The notes under the pieces were generated by a model. It had not been told where the DNA came from. It did not search any database and was given only the letters and a program-made list of their open reading frames with translations. A stretch of DNA of 21,455 bases from Pseudomonadota bacterium. Its GTDB lineage: Bacteria; Pseudomonadota; Gammaproteobacteria; Burkholderiales; Burkholderiaceae_C. Position 1 is the stretch's first letter, and each line of letters opens with the position of its first letter. Position numbers and translations under genes: made by a program. The stretch lies in the NCBI GenBank assembly GCA_023394015.1, contig JAEXBL010000063.1, forward strand, positions 1 to 21,455. Reading direction: 5' to 3'. Below, piece by piece: positions 1 through 8,807 of the stretch.

Positions 1-2
1 CT

Positions 3-467
3 GCTGGCGCGCGCATGGCCCCGGCAGCCGCCAAGCTGGCCGGTAGCGGTGCGCGCGCCGCCACGTCGGCGGCCAGCAGTGCGAAGGCGGCGTTTCAGGC
101 CGGTTCCGCCGCCGCTGGCGGCGGCGCAAAGGGCGCGATGGCGGGCCTGGGCAACGTCGCCAAGACCGGCGCGCAGTCCGCCGGACGCGCCGCAGCATCC
201 CGTGCTTCCGCTGCCGGGCAGCGCATGGCTGCGCCGTTCCGCGCGGGCTGGAACAGTGACGCTGGCGCGTCAGCCGGCCAGGCCGCCACCAGCGAAACCC
301 CCGCAGGCGCTGCCGCTGCACAGGCGCCCGAGCAACCCGCTTGGGCGAAGCGGCTGCATCGCCGCCAGCAACTCACCCATGCCGCAACCACCACCGCCCA
401 CGCGCTGCGTGGTGGCGATGGCGGCGGCTCCGGCCAAGGGCCGAGCCTGCGCGATTCCGATTCATAA
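3..467 (+). CDS. trbL: TrbL (VirB6-like) mating-channel protein, C-terminal end only
   Basis: This is the 3' end of a gene that enters from the left edge; the open frame runs from the first bases to a TAA at 465-467. The visible part is an Ala/Gly/Ser-rich tail (many AA, GG and SA runs) ending in a more ordered stretch, AWAKRLHRRQQLTHAATT, followed by a Gly/Ser tail. TrbL, the polytopic inner-membrane VirB6 counterpart of P-type conjugation systems, typically has such a low-complexity cytoplasmic tail. The identification rests mainly on position, directly before trbF, trbG and trbI. The membrane segments expected in the N-terminal part lie outside the window. The stop overlaps the Shine-Dalgarno (AAGGAG, 466-471) of trbF, indicating one operon. 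Confidence 0.8.
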   Translation, partial: AGARMAPAAAKLAGSGARAATSAASSAKAAFQAGSAAAGGGAKGAMAGLGNVAKTGAQSAGRAAASRASAAGQRMAAPFRAGWNSDAGASAGQAATSETPAGAAAAQAPEQPAWAKRLHRRQQLTHAATTTAHALRGGDGGGSGQGPSLRDSDS

Positions 468-479
468 GGAGAACTGACC

Positions 480-1184
480 ATGCGATTCAAGAAACCGCAG
501 GTGCGCTACGCGGACACGCCGCCGCCTGCCACGCCGTACCAAGCTGCCGGCCAGGTGTGGGACGAGCGCATCGGCTCGCCGCGCGTGCAGGCGAAGAACT
601 GGCGGCTGATGGCCTTCGGCTGCCTGACGCTCGCGCTGCTGATGGCCGGCGGCCTGGTGTGGCGGTCGGCGCAGTCCATCGTGACGCCCTACGTCGTGGA
701 GGTGGACAACGCTGGCCAGGTGCGCGCCGTGGGCGAAGCCGCCACGCCGTACCGGCCCAACGATGCGCAGACCGCGCACCACATCGCGCGCTTCGTGACG
801 CTGGTGCGCTCGCTGTCCATCGACCCCATCGTCGTCCGCCAGAACTGGCTGGACGCCTACGACTACACGACCGACAAGGGCGCGGCCGTGCTCAACGACT
901 ACGCGCGGGTCAACGACCCGTTCGCGCGCATCGGCAAGGAGTCGGTGACGGTACAGATCACCAGCGTCGTGCGCGCCAGCGACACGTCTTTCAACGTGCG
1001 CTGGACGGAACGCCGCTACGTCAACGGCGCCGCGGCGGGCTTAGAGCGGTGGACGGCCGTGGTGTCCATCGTGCTCCAGCCGCCGCGCACCGAAGAACGC
1101 CTGCGCAAGAACCCCCTGGGCATCTACGTCAACGGCCTGTCGTGGAGCCGCGAACTGGATTCTTCCGAAGGAGCCAAGCCATGA
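480..1184 (+). CDS. trbF: TrbF, VirB8-like inner-membrane component of conjugative T4SS
   Basis: The protein has 234 residues, the usual size for TrbF of Tn4371-type elements. A short cytoplasmic N-terminus (MRFKKPQVRYADTPPPATPY) precedes one membrane segment at about residues 42-64. The periplasmic domain carries VirB8/TrbF-like features: TPYVVEVDNAGQVRAVGEA, then RSLSIDPIVVRQNWLDAYDY, and a C-terminal NPLGIYVNGLSWSREL typical of TrbF. VirB8 proteins bridge the inner-membrane complex and the outer-membrane core. The start is fixed by AAGGAG nine bases upstream. The last four bases (ATGA, 1181-1184) overlap the start of trbG, so the two are probably translationally coupled. Confidence 0.93.
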   Translation: MRFKKPQVRYADTPPPATPYQAAGQVWDERIGSPRVQAKNWRLMAFGCLTLALLMAGGLVWRSAQSIVTPYVVEVDNAGQVRAVGEAATPYRPNDAQTAHHIARFVTLVRSLSIDPIVVRQNWLDAYDYTTDKGAAVLNDYARVNDPFARIGKESVTVQITSVVRASDTSFNVRWTERRYVNGAAAGLERWTAVVSIVLQPPRTEERLRKNPLGIYVNGLSWSRELDSSEGAKP

Positions 1185-2173
1185 ATGATCTTTTCCGTAA
1201 ATCCGCCTTGCCGGTGATCTTGCTTGCCCTGGCGGGCTGCGCCACGCAGGGCAAGCCACCGCCGACCATCTCGCTCGATGAGCCGGTGCAGGCCCAGCCG
1301 CTACCCGAGCCACCCGCGCCGGTGGAGGTGGTGGCGGTGCCCGAGGTGCTGCCGATGCCGGCGCAGTTGAAGCCATTGCCCGAAGCCGAGGACACCAAGC
1401 CCACGCCGGAACCAGCCGACGAGAAGGTGCGCGTCTCACGGGCCAATGCCGAGGCGCGCGTCGCACCCACGCGCGAGGGATACGTCAACGCGATTCAGGT
1501 GTGGCCGTTCACCGATGGCGCGCTCTACCAAGTCTATGCAGCCGTGGGCCGCGTGACCGTGATTTCGCTCCAGCCGGGCGAGGAGCTGGTGACGGTGGCC
1601 GCTGGTGATACCGTGCGCTGGATCGTGGGCGATACGTCGAGCGGCAGCGGTGCTGGCCTGCGCGTCAATGTGCTGATCAAGCCGATCCGCTCGGGCCTCT
1701 AGACCAATCTCGTCATCACCACCAACCGCAGGACGTACCTGCTGGAGCTGTCCTCGACGGAAAAGACGTGGATGGCGTCGGTGTCCTGGGAGTACCCGCG
1801 CGACCGGATGCTGGCCTTGCAGCGCCAGGCGCAGGCGGCCAGCGCCGCCGCGCCGGTGGACTCCGGCTTGTCGCTAGAAAACCTGCGCTTCCGCTACGCG
1901 GTCAGCGGTAGCAACCCGCCGTGGAAGCCGCTACGCGCCTTCGACGACGGGCAGAAGGTCTATATCCAGTTCCCCGCCGGCATCGCGCAAGGCGAGCTGC
2001 CGCCGCTGTTCGTGATCGGGCCGGAAGGCGACGGGCAACTGGTCAACTACCGCTTCCGTTCGCCGTACTACATCGTGGATCGGCTGTTCGGTGCCGCCGA
2101 ACTGCGCCTGGGCGGGGACAAGGGCGACGTGGTGCGAATTGAGCGCACGGACGGCGTTGCGCGGAGGAACTGA
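1181..2173 (+). pseudogene. trbG: trbG (VirB9-like) interrupted by an in-frame amber codon
   Basis: The reading frame opens at the ATGA overlap with trbF. It encodes a short signal with a lipobox-like LALAGCA (Cys20), a Pro/Glu-rich linker, then the TrbG/VirB9 core (GYVNAIQVWPFTDGALYQVY, VTVISLQPGEELVTVAAGDT). TAG at 1700-1702 ends it after 173 codons, within IRSGL-stop-TNLVITTNRRTY. The same frame then continues without interruption to TGA at 2171-2173 with the expected C-terminal part (TYLLELSSTEKTWMASVSWEYPRDRM, and a final domain ending VVRIERTDGVARRN). The usual residue here in relatives is, as I recall, Lys, so a single AAG to TAG change explains it. An ATG at 1772 could give a 133-residue C-terminal fragment, but it lacks a clear ribosome-binding site. 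TrbG forms the outer-membrane ring of the channel, so the truncated product should not support transfer unless the codon is suppressed or is a sequencing error. Confidence 0.88.
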
Positions 2174-2175
2174 CC

Positions 2176-3462
2176 ATGAGCCAGGACGACACCCCCGACC
2201 TCGCCACGCCGCAGGCAGGCAAGGTCGCGCCGGAAGCGGTGGCGCTGCGCGCCCAGCCGCGCCCGGTCACTCGCCTGAACCGGCGCACGCTGGCCATCCT
2301 CGTCGGCGGCCTGTCGGTCGCCGTCCTTGGGGCCACGATCTGGTCGCTACAACCGCAGCGACGCAGTGCGGGCGAGCAAACCGAGCTTTACAACGTCGAT
2401 CGCGTCTCGAAGTCCGAAGGGCTGGATGCGCTGCCGACGGACTACTCGAAGCTGCCACCAGCCTTGCCGCCCGATGTGCCCGAGCTGGGGCCGCCGTTGC
2501 CCGGCGACCTTGGCCCGGCCATCGTCGCTTCGCAGCAGCCGGTGACGCCGGGCTATTCGCCGCCAGGCCATGATCCCGAAGATGCCTTGCGCAAGGAGGC
2601 GGACGCGGCGGCGGCCTCGTCGGTGTTCTTCCGCTCGGGTGGCCAAGGGCAGACCGCCGCCACGGTCGCGCAAGCTGCGCCGGGTGCGCCTGGTGTTGCA
2701 AGCGCGCTCGCGGCCTTCGACCCGCTCGCTGCGGGGCCGGCTTCGACGGCGGCCCAGTCCGCCGACCCGACCGCCGTGCAGAACCGGCAAGACCAGAAAG
2801 AGGCGTTCCTGAAAGCCGGTTCTACGGAAACCCGCAATTCCGGCAATCTGGCGCTGCCCGCGTCGCCTTATCAGGTGATGGCCGGAACGGTGATCGCCGG
2901 CGCGCTGGTGACAGGCATCAAGTCGGACTTGCCGGGCGACGTGATCGGCACTGTGACGGAGCCGGTCTATGACACAGCCACCGGCAAGTTCCTGCTGATT
3001 CCGCAGGGGTCGCGCATCCTCGGGCGCTACAACAGCCAGGTCAGCTACGGACAGAGCCGCGTGCAGGTGGTGTGGAATCGGATCATCCTGCCCGACACGT
3101 CCTCGCTGACGCTCGACAACCTTGTCGGCACCGACCCGGCCGGCTACGCGGGCTTGGAGGATGACGTGGACTGGCACTGGAACCGCATCTTTGCCGGTGC
3201 GGTGCTGACGACGCTGCTGGGCGTCGGCGCAGAGCTGGCCGCGCCAGAGAACCGCCAGGACGGCAACCGCATCGTCATTGCCGGGCGTGACAGCGCCCAG
3301 GACAGCATCAATCAGGTCGGCCAGGAGATCACCCGACGCAACATGAACATCCAGCCGACGCTGACCGAGCGGCCTGGCCTGCCCGTGCGGATCATCGTCA
3401 ACCGGGATCTGGTGCTGCGGCCGTACCAGCCGCTGTTCTTCAATCGGGGAGCTTCGCAATGA
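2176..3462 (+). CDS. trbI: TrbI, VirB10-like T4SS core protein
   Basis: This 428-residue protein has the standard VirB10/TrbI layout. A short cytoplasmic N-terminus leads to one membrane segment at about residues 38-58 (TLAILVGGLSVAVLGATIW). A long Pro/Ala-rich periplasmic linker follows, then a C-terminal beta-barrel domain from about residue 230 (SPYQVMAGTVIAGALVTGIKSDLPGDVIG, IPQGSRILGRYNSQVSYGQSRVQVVW). This domain ends in VRIIVNRDLVLRPYQPLFF, as VirB10 proteins usually do. VirB10 spans both membranes and passes energy-state signals to the outer-membrane pore. GGAGG at 2163-2167 is the ribosome-binding site. The gene starts two bases after trbG and its last four bases overlap the DUF2274 gene. 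No damage is visible, in contrast to trbG. Confidence 0.95.
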   Translation: MSQDDTPDLATPQAGKVAPEAVALRAQPRPVTRLNRRTLAILVGGLSVAVLGATIWSLQPQRRSAGEQTELYNVDRVSKSEGLDALPTDYSKLPPALPPDVPELGPPLPGDLGPAIVASQQPVTPGYSPPGHDPEDALRKEADAAAASSVFFRSGGQGQTAATVAQAAPGAPGVASALAAFDPLAAGPASTAAQSADPTAVQNRQDQKEAFLKAGSTETRNSGNLALPASPYQVMAGTVIAGALVTGIKSDLPGDVIGTVTEPVYDTATGKFLLIPQGSRILGRYNSQVSYGQSRVQVVWNRIILPDTSSLTLDNLVGTDPAGYAGLEDDVDWHWNRIFAGAVLTTLLGVGAELAAPENRQDGNRIVIAGRDSAQDSINQVGQEITRRNMNIQPTLTERPGLPVRIIVNRDLVLRPYQPLFFNRGASQ

Positions 3463-3701
3463 GCGCGACCAAGAAGCTGCGGCTTGGGCCGCTGCCCAAG
3501 ACCGAGAACGTCAAGATGACTTTCGCCTGCCCAGCCAGCCTGAAAGCCGACCTCGACCGCTACGCCGCGCTGCACGCGCAAGCGTATGGCGAGGCAGTCG
3601 ATGCAGAGAAGTTGATCCCGCACATGCTGGAGGCGTTCATGGCGAGGGATCGCGGGTTCAAGAGGGGAGGGCAGCCAACGCCGCAGCCATCGACTAAGTG
3701 A
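3459..3701 (+). CDS. DUF2274 small protein, last gene of the trb operon
   Basis: This is an 80-residue protein of the DUF2274 type that commonly follows trbI in Tn4371-like ICEs. It begins with a basic segment (MSATKKLRLGPLPKTENVK), then MTFACPASLKADLDRYAALHAQAYGE, and a helical C-terminal part ending LIPHMLEAFMARDRGFKR. The short strand followed by two helices resembles ribbon-helix-helix DNA-binding proteins, so a regulatory or DNA-binding role is possible, but this is inference from pattern only. The start overlaps the trbI stop as ATGA, so translation is coupled. It is the last coding sequence of the element visible here. Confidence 0.85.
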   Translation: MSATKKLRLGPLPKTENVKMTFACPASLKADLDRYAALHAQAYGEAVDAEKLIPHMLEAFMARDRGFKRGGQPTPQPSTK

Positions 3702-3949
3702 GGCTTGGAGGAAGACCGCTGTGCATGTCTGCGCTATCCTAGAGGGCGATTGACGATGGAGTTGCCAGAGTCGTCGCCCCTCAAACCCCTTCATCTTCCG
3801 CGCTAAACAAAGCTCTTGTCGGATGACGGTAAAAGCGACGGTAATGGCCCATGTCGATCATCGCAAATCCTTTTAACCACGCGGGCTTGCGTGACCTGTT
3901 GATGATCGAGTGGGAGTGAGCGCAGCGCGCCGCCAGTGGCGCCGCGTCG
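3702..3949. other. Non-coding junction between Tn4371-like ICE and chromosomal genes
   Basis: No convincing gene is present in this interval. In Tn4371-family elements the end of the element lies shortly after the trbI/DUF2274 genes, so the attachment site is expected here. I searched for the family's TTTTTCAT-type target core in both orientations and did not find it, so the exact end is undetermined. The right half contains perfect 9-bp inverted repeats: TCGATCATC at 3854-3862 with GATGATCGA at 3901-3909. Nested inside is CACGC (3878-3882) with GCGTG (3889-3893). A second inverted repeat (3904-3912 with 3951-3959) overlaps it and reaches the end of the next gene. Confidence 0.5.
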
Positions 3950-3959
3950 TCACTCGATC
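3904..3959 (-). terminator. Nested hairpin at the 3' end of the Bug gene, possible terminator
   Basis: GATCGAGTG (3904-3912) and CACTCGATC (3951-3959) form a perfect 9-bp inverted repeat. A second stem lies inside it: GCGCC at 3927-3931 with GGCGC at 3938-3942. On the - strand the outer stem begins within the last codons of the Bug gene (ATC GAG TGA). No T-run follows, so this would be a non-canonical terminator or an RNA-stabilising structure. It could instead belong to the ICE end. Confidence 0.3.
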
Positions 3960-4924
3960 CTGAAGCCGACGCGATCGAGCACCTGCCTGAACGCCGCCGT
4001 GGTGGCCTGGATGCGGCTGCCCAGCTCTGCGGGCGTGCTGGCGGTGGGCACCACGCCCAGGCTCTCGACCTTGGCGGCGAACTGGGGCGAGCGAACGATG
4101 GTGCTGATGACCTCGTTGTAGCGGGTAATCAGCGCCTCGGGCGTGCCCGCGGGGGCCAGCATGGCGGTGTAGCCGCTGGTGGCGTAGCCTTTCAGGCCCT
4201 GCTCCTCGTAGGTCGGCACGTCGGGCAACTCGGCCATGCGGCGCGGCGCGTTGACGGCGATGATGCGCATCTGTCCCGTCTTGTGGTACTGCAGCAGCGT
4301 GCCCACCGAGCCGATGCCGGCCGGGATGTGCCCGGCCACCAGGTCCTGCGCCAGCGGCGCGTCGCCGCGGTAGGGGGCCGAGGTCAGGCTGGCCTTGAAC
4401 TCGGTGGCCAGCAGGCGCACGCCGAAGTCGGGGTCCGACAGCGGTGCCGGCACGCCGATGTTGCCCTTGCCGGGGTGGTCCTTGGTCCACTGGATCAGGC
4501 CGGCCAGGTTGCTGACGTCACCCATGACCTTGGGGTTGACCGCCATCACGTCGTTGGAGAGTGTGGCCAGCGCCACCGGCGCAAAGTCCTTCATCGGCTC
4601 GTAGCCGGGGTTCTTCACGGTGAGCGGAATCATCGCCAGCGCATGGCTGTTGGAGAAGAACAGCGTGTTGCCATCGGGCGCCGCCGCCTTCAGCGCGGTG
4701 GCGGCCAGTTGGCCGCCGGCGCCGGGGCGGTTCTCGATCACCACGTTGCGCTTGAGCGCCTGCGCCATGTCGTGCGCCAGGTGGCGCGCGATGGCGTCGG
4801 TGCTGCCGCCGGCCGGAAAGCCGACCAGCACGCGAATCGGCCCTTCCTGCGCCTGCGCCACACCCGCGGCGCCCAGGGCAGCGGCCAGCAGCAGGCTCGA
4901 CAAAGAAAACACGCGACGCTTCAT
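3950..4924 (-). CDS. Bug-family (TctC-like) periplasmic solute-binding protein
   Basis: The 324-residue protein begins with a signal peptide (MKRRVFSLSSLLLAAALGAAGVAQA, cut before about residue 26). The mature part has the signatures of tripartite tricarboxylate transporter receptors: IRVLVGFPAGGSTDAIAR near residues 30-47, VVIENRPGAGGQLAA at 61-75, and PDGNTLFFSNSHALAM. Such proteins bind a small carboxylate in the periplasm for a TctAB permease. No permease gene is next to it, which is normal for Bug proteins; Burkholderiales have very many orphan copies, so the ligand cannot be predicted. I chose the start at 4924 rather than the longer frame because it begins the signal peptide and has GAGGA about nine bases upstream. 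The gene runs toward the ICE junction and ends at TGA 3950-3952. Confidence 0.93.
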   Translation of the reverse strand: MKRRVFSLSSLLLAAALGAAGVAQAQEGPIRVLVGFPAGGSTDAIARHLAHDMAQALKRNVVIENRPGAGGQLAATALKAAAPDGNTLFFSNSHALAMIPLTVKNPGYEPMKDFAPVALATLSNDVMAVNPKVMGDVSNLAGLIQWTKDHPGKGNIGVPAPLSDPDFGVRLLATEFKASLTSAPYRGDAPLAQDLVAGHIPAGIGSVGTLLQYHKTGQMRIIAVNAPRRMAELPDVPTYEEQGLKGYATSGYTAMLAPAGTPEALITRYNEVISTIVRSPQFAAKVESLGVVPTASTPAELGSRIQATTAAFRQVLDRVGFRIE

Positions 4925-4937
4925 GGTTCGGCCATCC

Positions 4938-5069
4938 TCAAGAAAACACTGACGAAAGGTGGGGATGATAGTGGGCCGATTCGCCCGCTGTGCGGCGAGC
5001 GATTTGCCGCCGCTTCGCGGTGTGCGCATCGACAAAGGCCTCGATGGCCCAGGCGTCGGCTTCGGTCAT
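4938..5069 (-). CDS. Possible small protein coupled to the DUF72 gene
   Basis: This is a 43-residue frame, MTEADAWAIEAFVDAHTAKR..., whose ATG overlaps the stop of the DUF72 gene as ATGA (TCAT at 5066-5069 on the + strand). It ends 13 bases before the Bug start. The sequence begins with an acidic, probably helical segment, then a basic segment (AKRRQIARRTA). I do not recognise it. Its case rests on the start/stop overlap and on filling the gap between two genes. It could equally be chance in GC-rich DNA, or the old C-terminus of DUF72 moved out of frame. Confidence 0.3.
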   Translation of the reverse strand: MTEADAWAIEAFVDAHTAKRRQIARRTAGESAHYHPHLSSVFS

Positions 5070-6175
5070 GGCGGGCCGGGCGGGGGCTGCACCAGCGCCT
5101 CGGCCAGCCCCACCACCGACAGCGGTGCCGAGCCTTCCGCCTTGTTGTTGATGGTGACGTAGGCCGGCTGCCCGGCGCCGCAGGTGCCGGCGATGACCTT
5201 GGCCAGGATGTGGCGCGTCTGCAGGTCGGGGTCGACCAGCTTGTCGAACGGCTCGTACTGGGCCTTGGCGGCTTCGTAGCCGTAGGCGCCGTGGCGGCGG
5301 TGCAGGTTCCAGCGGCACACCAGCGGGCCGGGCCACAGGGCCCGCAGCAGGGGCAGCTGGTCTTCGATGGGCGGCATCTTGGCGTGCAGGCCCAGGCAGT
5401 AGGTGACGGGGTTGCCGCTGGCCTGGCGCGCGGCGCGCAGGGCGCGGGCTAGCAGCGGGGCGTGCCCGGGTGCCAGCAGGGTGGCGTCGCGCAACTCCAG
5501 CGCGATCACGCCGTCGGGCGCGCCGGGCGCCAGCGGGGGCAGGGCGGCCAGCAGGGCGCCGATGCGGCCGATCAGCGCCGGCACGTCGGCCAGCAGCGCG
5601 CGGGGCAGGGGGCTGATCTGGAACACCAGCGCACCGATCTTCTCGCCCAGGCCCTCCAGCGCCGGCTGCACGAACTGGCTGATGGCGAGTTCGGTGCTCA
5701 GGAACGCCGGGTTGGGCGCGCGCCCGCGGCCGTCTTCGGCGCGCACCAGGGCGTCGCACACCAGCGCCGGTGCCTTGACGACGAAGCGAAAGTGCGGCGG
5801 CACCTGCGCGGCGTAGCGCGCGTACTGGCTGGCGCTGAGCGGGCGGTAGAAGGCGCGGTCGAGGCTGACGCTGCCCAGCAGCGGGTGCTGGGCGTAGGCG
5901 GCCAGGCCCTCTTTCGACAAGCGGCTTTCGGCGTAGTCGCCGTCCCACACCAACCCGGCCCAGCCGGGAAAGTGCCAGGACGAGGTGCCCATGCGCAGGC
6001 GGCCGGGCAGGGCGGCGGCCAGGGTGCGCGTGGCCTCCTCGACGGCGGCGGCCTGAACGCCGGTGCGCGGGCGGCGCCTGGCAGCGGCGTTGCCTGCGGC
6101 GGCTGGCGCCACGGGCGCCTGCGGCCGCTGCTGCGGTGGCTCGTCGAACAGGGCGTTTTGCTCGGGCGGGTGCAT
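5066..6175 (-). CDS. DUF72 (YecE-like) TIM-barrel-type protein
   Basis: The protein has 369 residues. After an Ala/Pro/Arg-rich N-terminal extension of about 58 residues, the DUF72 domain starts with the characteristic RMGTSSWHFPGWAGLVWDGDYAESRLSKEGLAAYAQ (about 61-96). It continues with AFYRPLSASQYARYAAQVPPHFRFVVKAP and a conserved C-terminal YVTINNKAEGSAPLSVVGLAEAL. DUF72/YecE proteins are predicted to fold as TIM barrels; their biochemical role is not established to my knowledge. The extension is longer than in most members, and the true start could be internal. The gene is divergent from the PaiB-like gene, with an intergenic repeat between them. Confidence 0.88.
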   Translation of the reverse strand: MHPPEQNALFDEPPQQRPQAPVAPAAAGNAAARRRPRTGVQAAAVEEATRTLAAALPGRLRMGTSSWHFPGWAGLVWDGDYAESRLSKEGLAAYAQHPLLGSVSLDRAFYRPLSASQYARYAAQVPPHFRFVVKAPALVCDALVRAEDGRGRAPNPAFLSTELAISQFVQPALEGLGEKIGALVFQISPLPRALLADVPALIGRIGALLAALPPLAPGAPDGVIALELRDATLLAPGHAPLLARALRAARQASGNPVTYCLGLHAKMPPIEDQLPLLRALWPGPLVCRWNLHRRHGAYGYEAAKAQYEPFDKLVDPDLQTRHILAKVIAGTCGAGQPAYVTINNKAEGSAPLSVVGLAEALVQPPPGPP

Positions 6176-6214
6176 GATGGCGGGTCAAACAAGGCGCCGG
6201 CGCCCGACTGGCAA

Positions 6215-6230
6215 GCGCAGGCAGCTATCA
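6215..6230 (-). repeat. Dispersed ATAGCTGC-type intergenic repeat, copy 1
   Basis: Read on the - strand this is TGATAGCTGCCTGCGC, identical over 16 bp to the copy at 8745-8760. It lies in the gap between the divergent DUF72 and PaiB-like genes. The core is a short motif that I associate with intergenic regions of Comamonadaceae chromosomes; its function is unknown to me. Confidence 0.7.
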
Positions 6231-6320
6231 GGAGCATAGCATCGAACGGCAAGGCGCCAGTGCGGGCGCCCGGTGCGACAAAATCCAGCCTGCGGCCCCT
6301 TGCCGCGCCCCCGCCCTTGC

Positions 6321-7004
6321 ATGTACCTGCCACCTTACTTTGCCAGCCGCGACCCGCGCATCGCCGCCCGCGTGATGCGCGCGCATCCGTTCGCCAGCCT
6401 GATCACCACGGATGACGAGGGCCTGCCCTTCATCACCCACCTGCCGCTGCATCTTCAGGAGCAGCCCGCGCCCGATGCGCAGGCGCCAGCGGCCGACAAG
6501 GCGCCCAACTTCGTATTGCTCGGCCACGTGGCCCGGCCCAACCCGCAGTGGCGCCATCTGCAGGCGTGGCCGCGCGCGGTGGTCAGCTTTGTCGGGCCGC
6601 ACGCCTATTTGTCGCCGCAGGTGTACCCGGACCTGGCCCGCGTGCCCAGCTGGAACTACGTGGCCGTGCACGGCACGGTGCAGGCCCGGCTGCTGCCGCA
6701 CGACGATGCGGCGGGCAAGGACCAGTTGCTCAAATGCCTGATCGGCGACCACGAGCCCGCCTATGCGCAGCAGTGGATCGACCTGGGCACCGAGTTGCAG
6801 CACAAGCTGCTGGCCGGCATCGTCGCCTTCGAGCTGACGGTGACCGACTGGCAATGCAAGCTCAAGCTGAACCAGCACCGCCCCGAATCGCACGCCGCGC
6901 TGCACGCCAGGTACGCGCAAGGCACGCCCGACGAGCGCGCGCTGGCCGGCTGGATGGCCGAACTGGGGCTGACCGGCGCCGCGGCGCCCGACAAAGGAGA
7001 GTGA
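6321..7004 (+). CDS. PaiB-like FMN-binding negative transcriptional regulator family protein
   Basis: Starting at the ATG of MYLPPYF, the protein has 227 residues, close to the usual 200-230 for the family. It shows the PaiB order of motifs: MYLPPYFASRDP at the N-terminus, HPFASLITTDDEGLPFITHLPL at about 22-43, and VVSFVGPHAYLSPQVYPD at 87-104. VPSWNYVAVHGTVQ (108-121) and, near the end, LKLNQHRPES complete the set. The split-barrel fold of this family binds flavin; in Bacillus PaiB is linked to repression of sporulation and protease genes, but the role in proteobacteria is not known. The frame extends 16 codons upstream with no family resemblance, so the internal ATG is preferred. It is followed after three bases by a small membrane-protein gene. 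Confidence 0.88.
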   Translation: MYLPPYFASRDPRIAARVMRAHPFASLITTDDEGLPFITHLPLHLQEQPAPDAQAPAADKAPNFVLLGHVARPNPQWRHLQAWPRAVVSFVGPHAYLSPQVYPDLARVPSWNYVAVHGTVQARLLPHDDAAGKDQLLKCLIGDHEPAYAQQWIDLGTELQHKLLAGIVAFELTVTDWQCKLKLNQHRPESHAALHARYAQGTPDERALAGWMAELGLTGAAAPDKGE

Positions 7005-7007
7005 GAC

Positions 7008-7250
7008 ATGCGCATCTTGGGTTTGCTGGGCCTGGTGGCGGCCCTGGTCGTCGTGGGGCTGCTGGTGAAGCAGCAGTTGCGCAGCACGCGCGCGCCGGTG
7101 GTGCCGGTGCTGGCAGCGCCCGGCGCCTCTGCGCCCGCGCCGGCCGGCACGGTGCGCGAGCAGAGCCGCCAGATCCAGCAGCAATACCAGGACGCACTCG
7201 ACGTCGCCATGAAGGCGCAGCCGCGCGATCTGCCGGATGAAGCGAAGTGA
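7008..7250 (+). CDS. Small single-pass membrane protein
   Basis: This 80-residue protein consists of an N-terminal membrane segment at about residues 3-22 (ILGLLGLVAALVVVGLLV), then KQQLRSTRAP. A Pro/Ala linker and a charged, probably helical tail (REQSRQIQQQYQDALDVAMKAQ) follow. The start follows a good ribosome-binding site (AAAGGAGA, about 6990-7000). The stop of the upstream PaiB-like gene is only three bases away, so the two are probably co-transcribed. I know no function for it. The topology suggests an anchored protein with most of its length on one side of the inner membrane. Confidence 0.7.
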   Translation: MRILGLLGLVAALVVVGLLVKQQLRSTRAPVVPVLAAPGASAPAPAGTVREQSRQIQQQYQDALDVAMKAQPRDLPDEAK

Positions 7251-8714
<1,464 letters not shown>

Positions 8715-8736
8715 CCGGGCGTGCCCATCGTCGCCC

Positions 8737-8742
8737 TATAAT
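8737..8742 (+). promoter_or_regulatory. Possible -10 box upstream of the LD-carboxypeptidase gene
   Basis: TATAAT matches the sigma-70 -10 consensus exactly and lies 65 bases before the chosen start of the LD-carboxypeptidase gene. No good -35 hexamer is found at 16-18 bases upstream. The A/T tract is continuous with the repeat copy at 8745, so it could be part of that element rather than a promoter. Confidence 0.22.
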
Positions 8743-8744
8743 TT

Positions 8745-8760
8745 TGATAGCTGCCTGCGC
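8745..8760 (+). repeat. Dispersed ATAGCTGC-type intergenic repeat, copy 3
   Basis: TGATAGCTGCCTGCGC is identical to copy 1 at 6215-6230, which is in the opposite orientation. It lies between the tadA fusion and the LD-carboxypeptidase gene. A TATAAT stretch precedes it directly. Confidence 0.7.
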
Positions 8761-8807
8761 CGGTGGTACCGGCGTTGAAGGCGTGCTTCATTCACAGACA
8801 TCACACC

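Noticed and set aside
341..1180. Open frame upstream of and continuous with trbG, giving a 453-residue protein
   Set aside because: The first 280 codons overlap trbL and trbF in another frame and are Arg/Ala-rich shadow translation; the trbG start at the ATGA overlap with its lipobox signal is clear.
3702..3949. Search for the Tn4371-family TTTTTCAT target core
   Set aside because: Not found in either orientation; the closest, CCCCTTCAT near 3785, is too poor a match to call an att site.
4283..5452. 389-codon open frame on the + strand
   Set aside because: It lies antisense to the Bug and DUF72 genes and is rich in Arg, Gln, Gly and Val as expected for a GC-rich antisense frame; no protein-like motifs.
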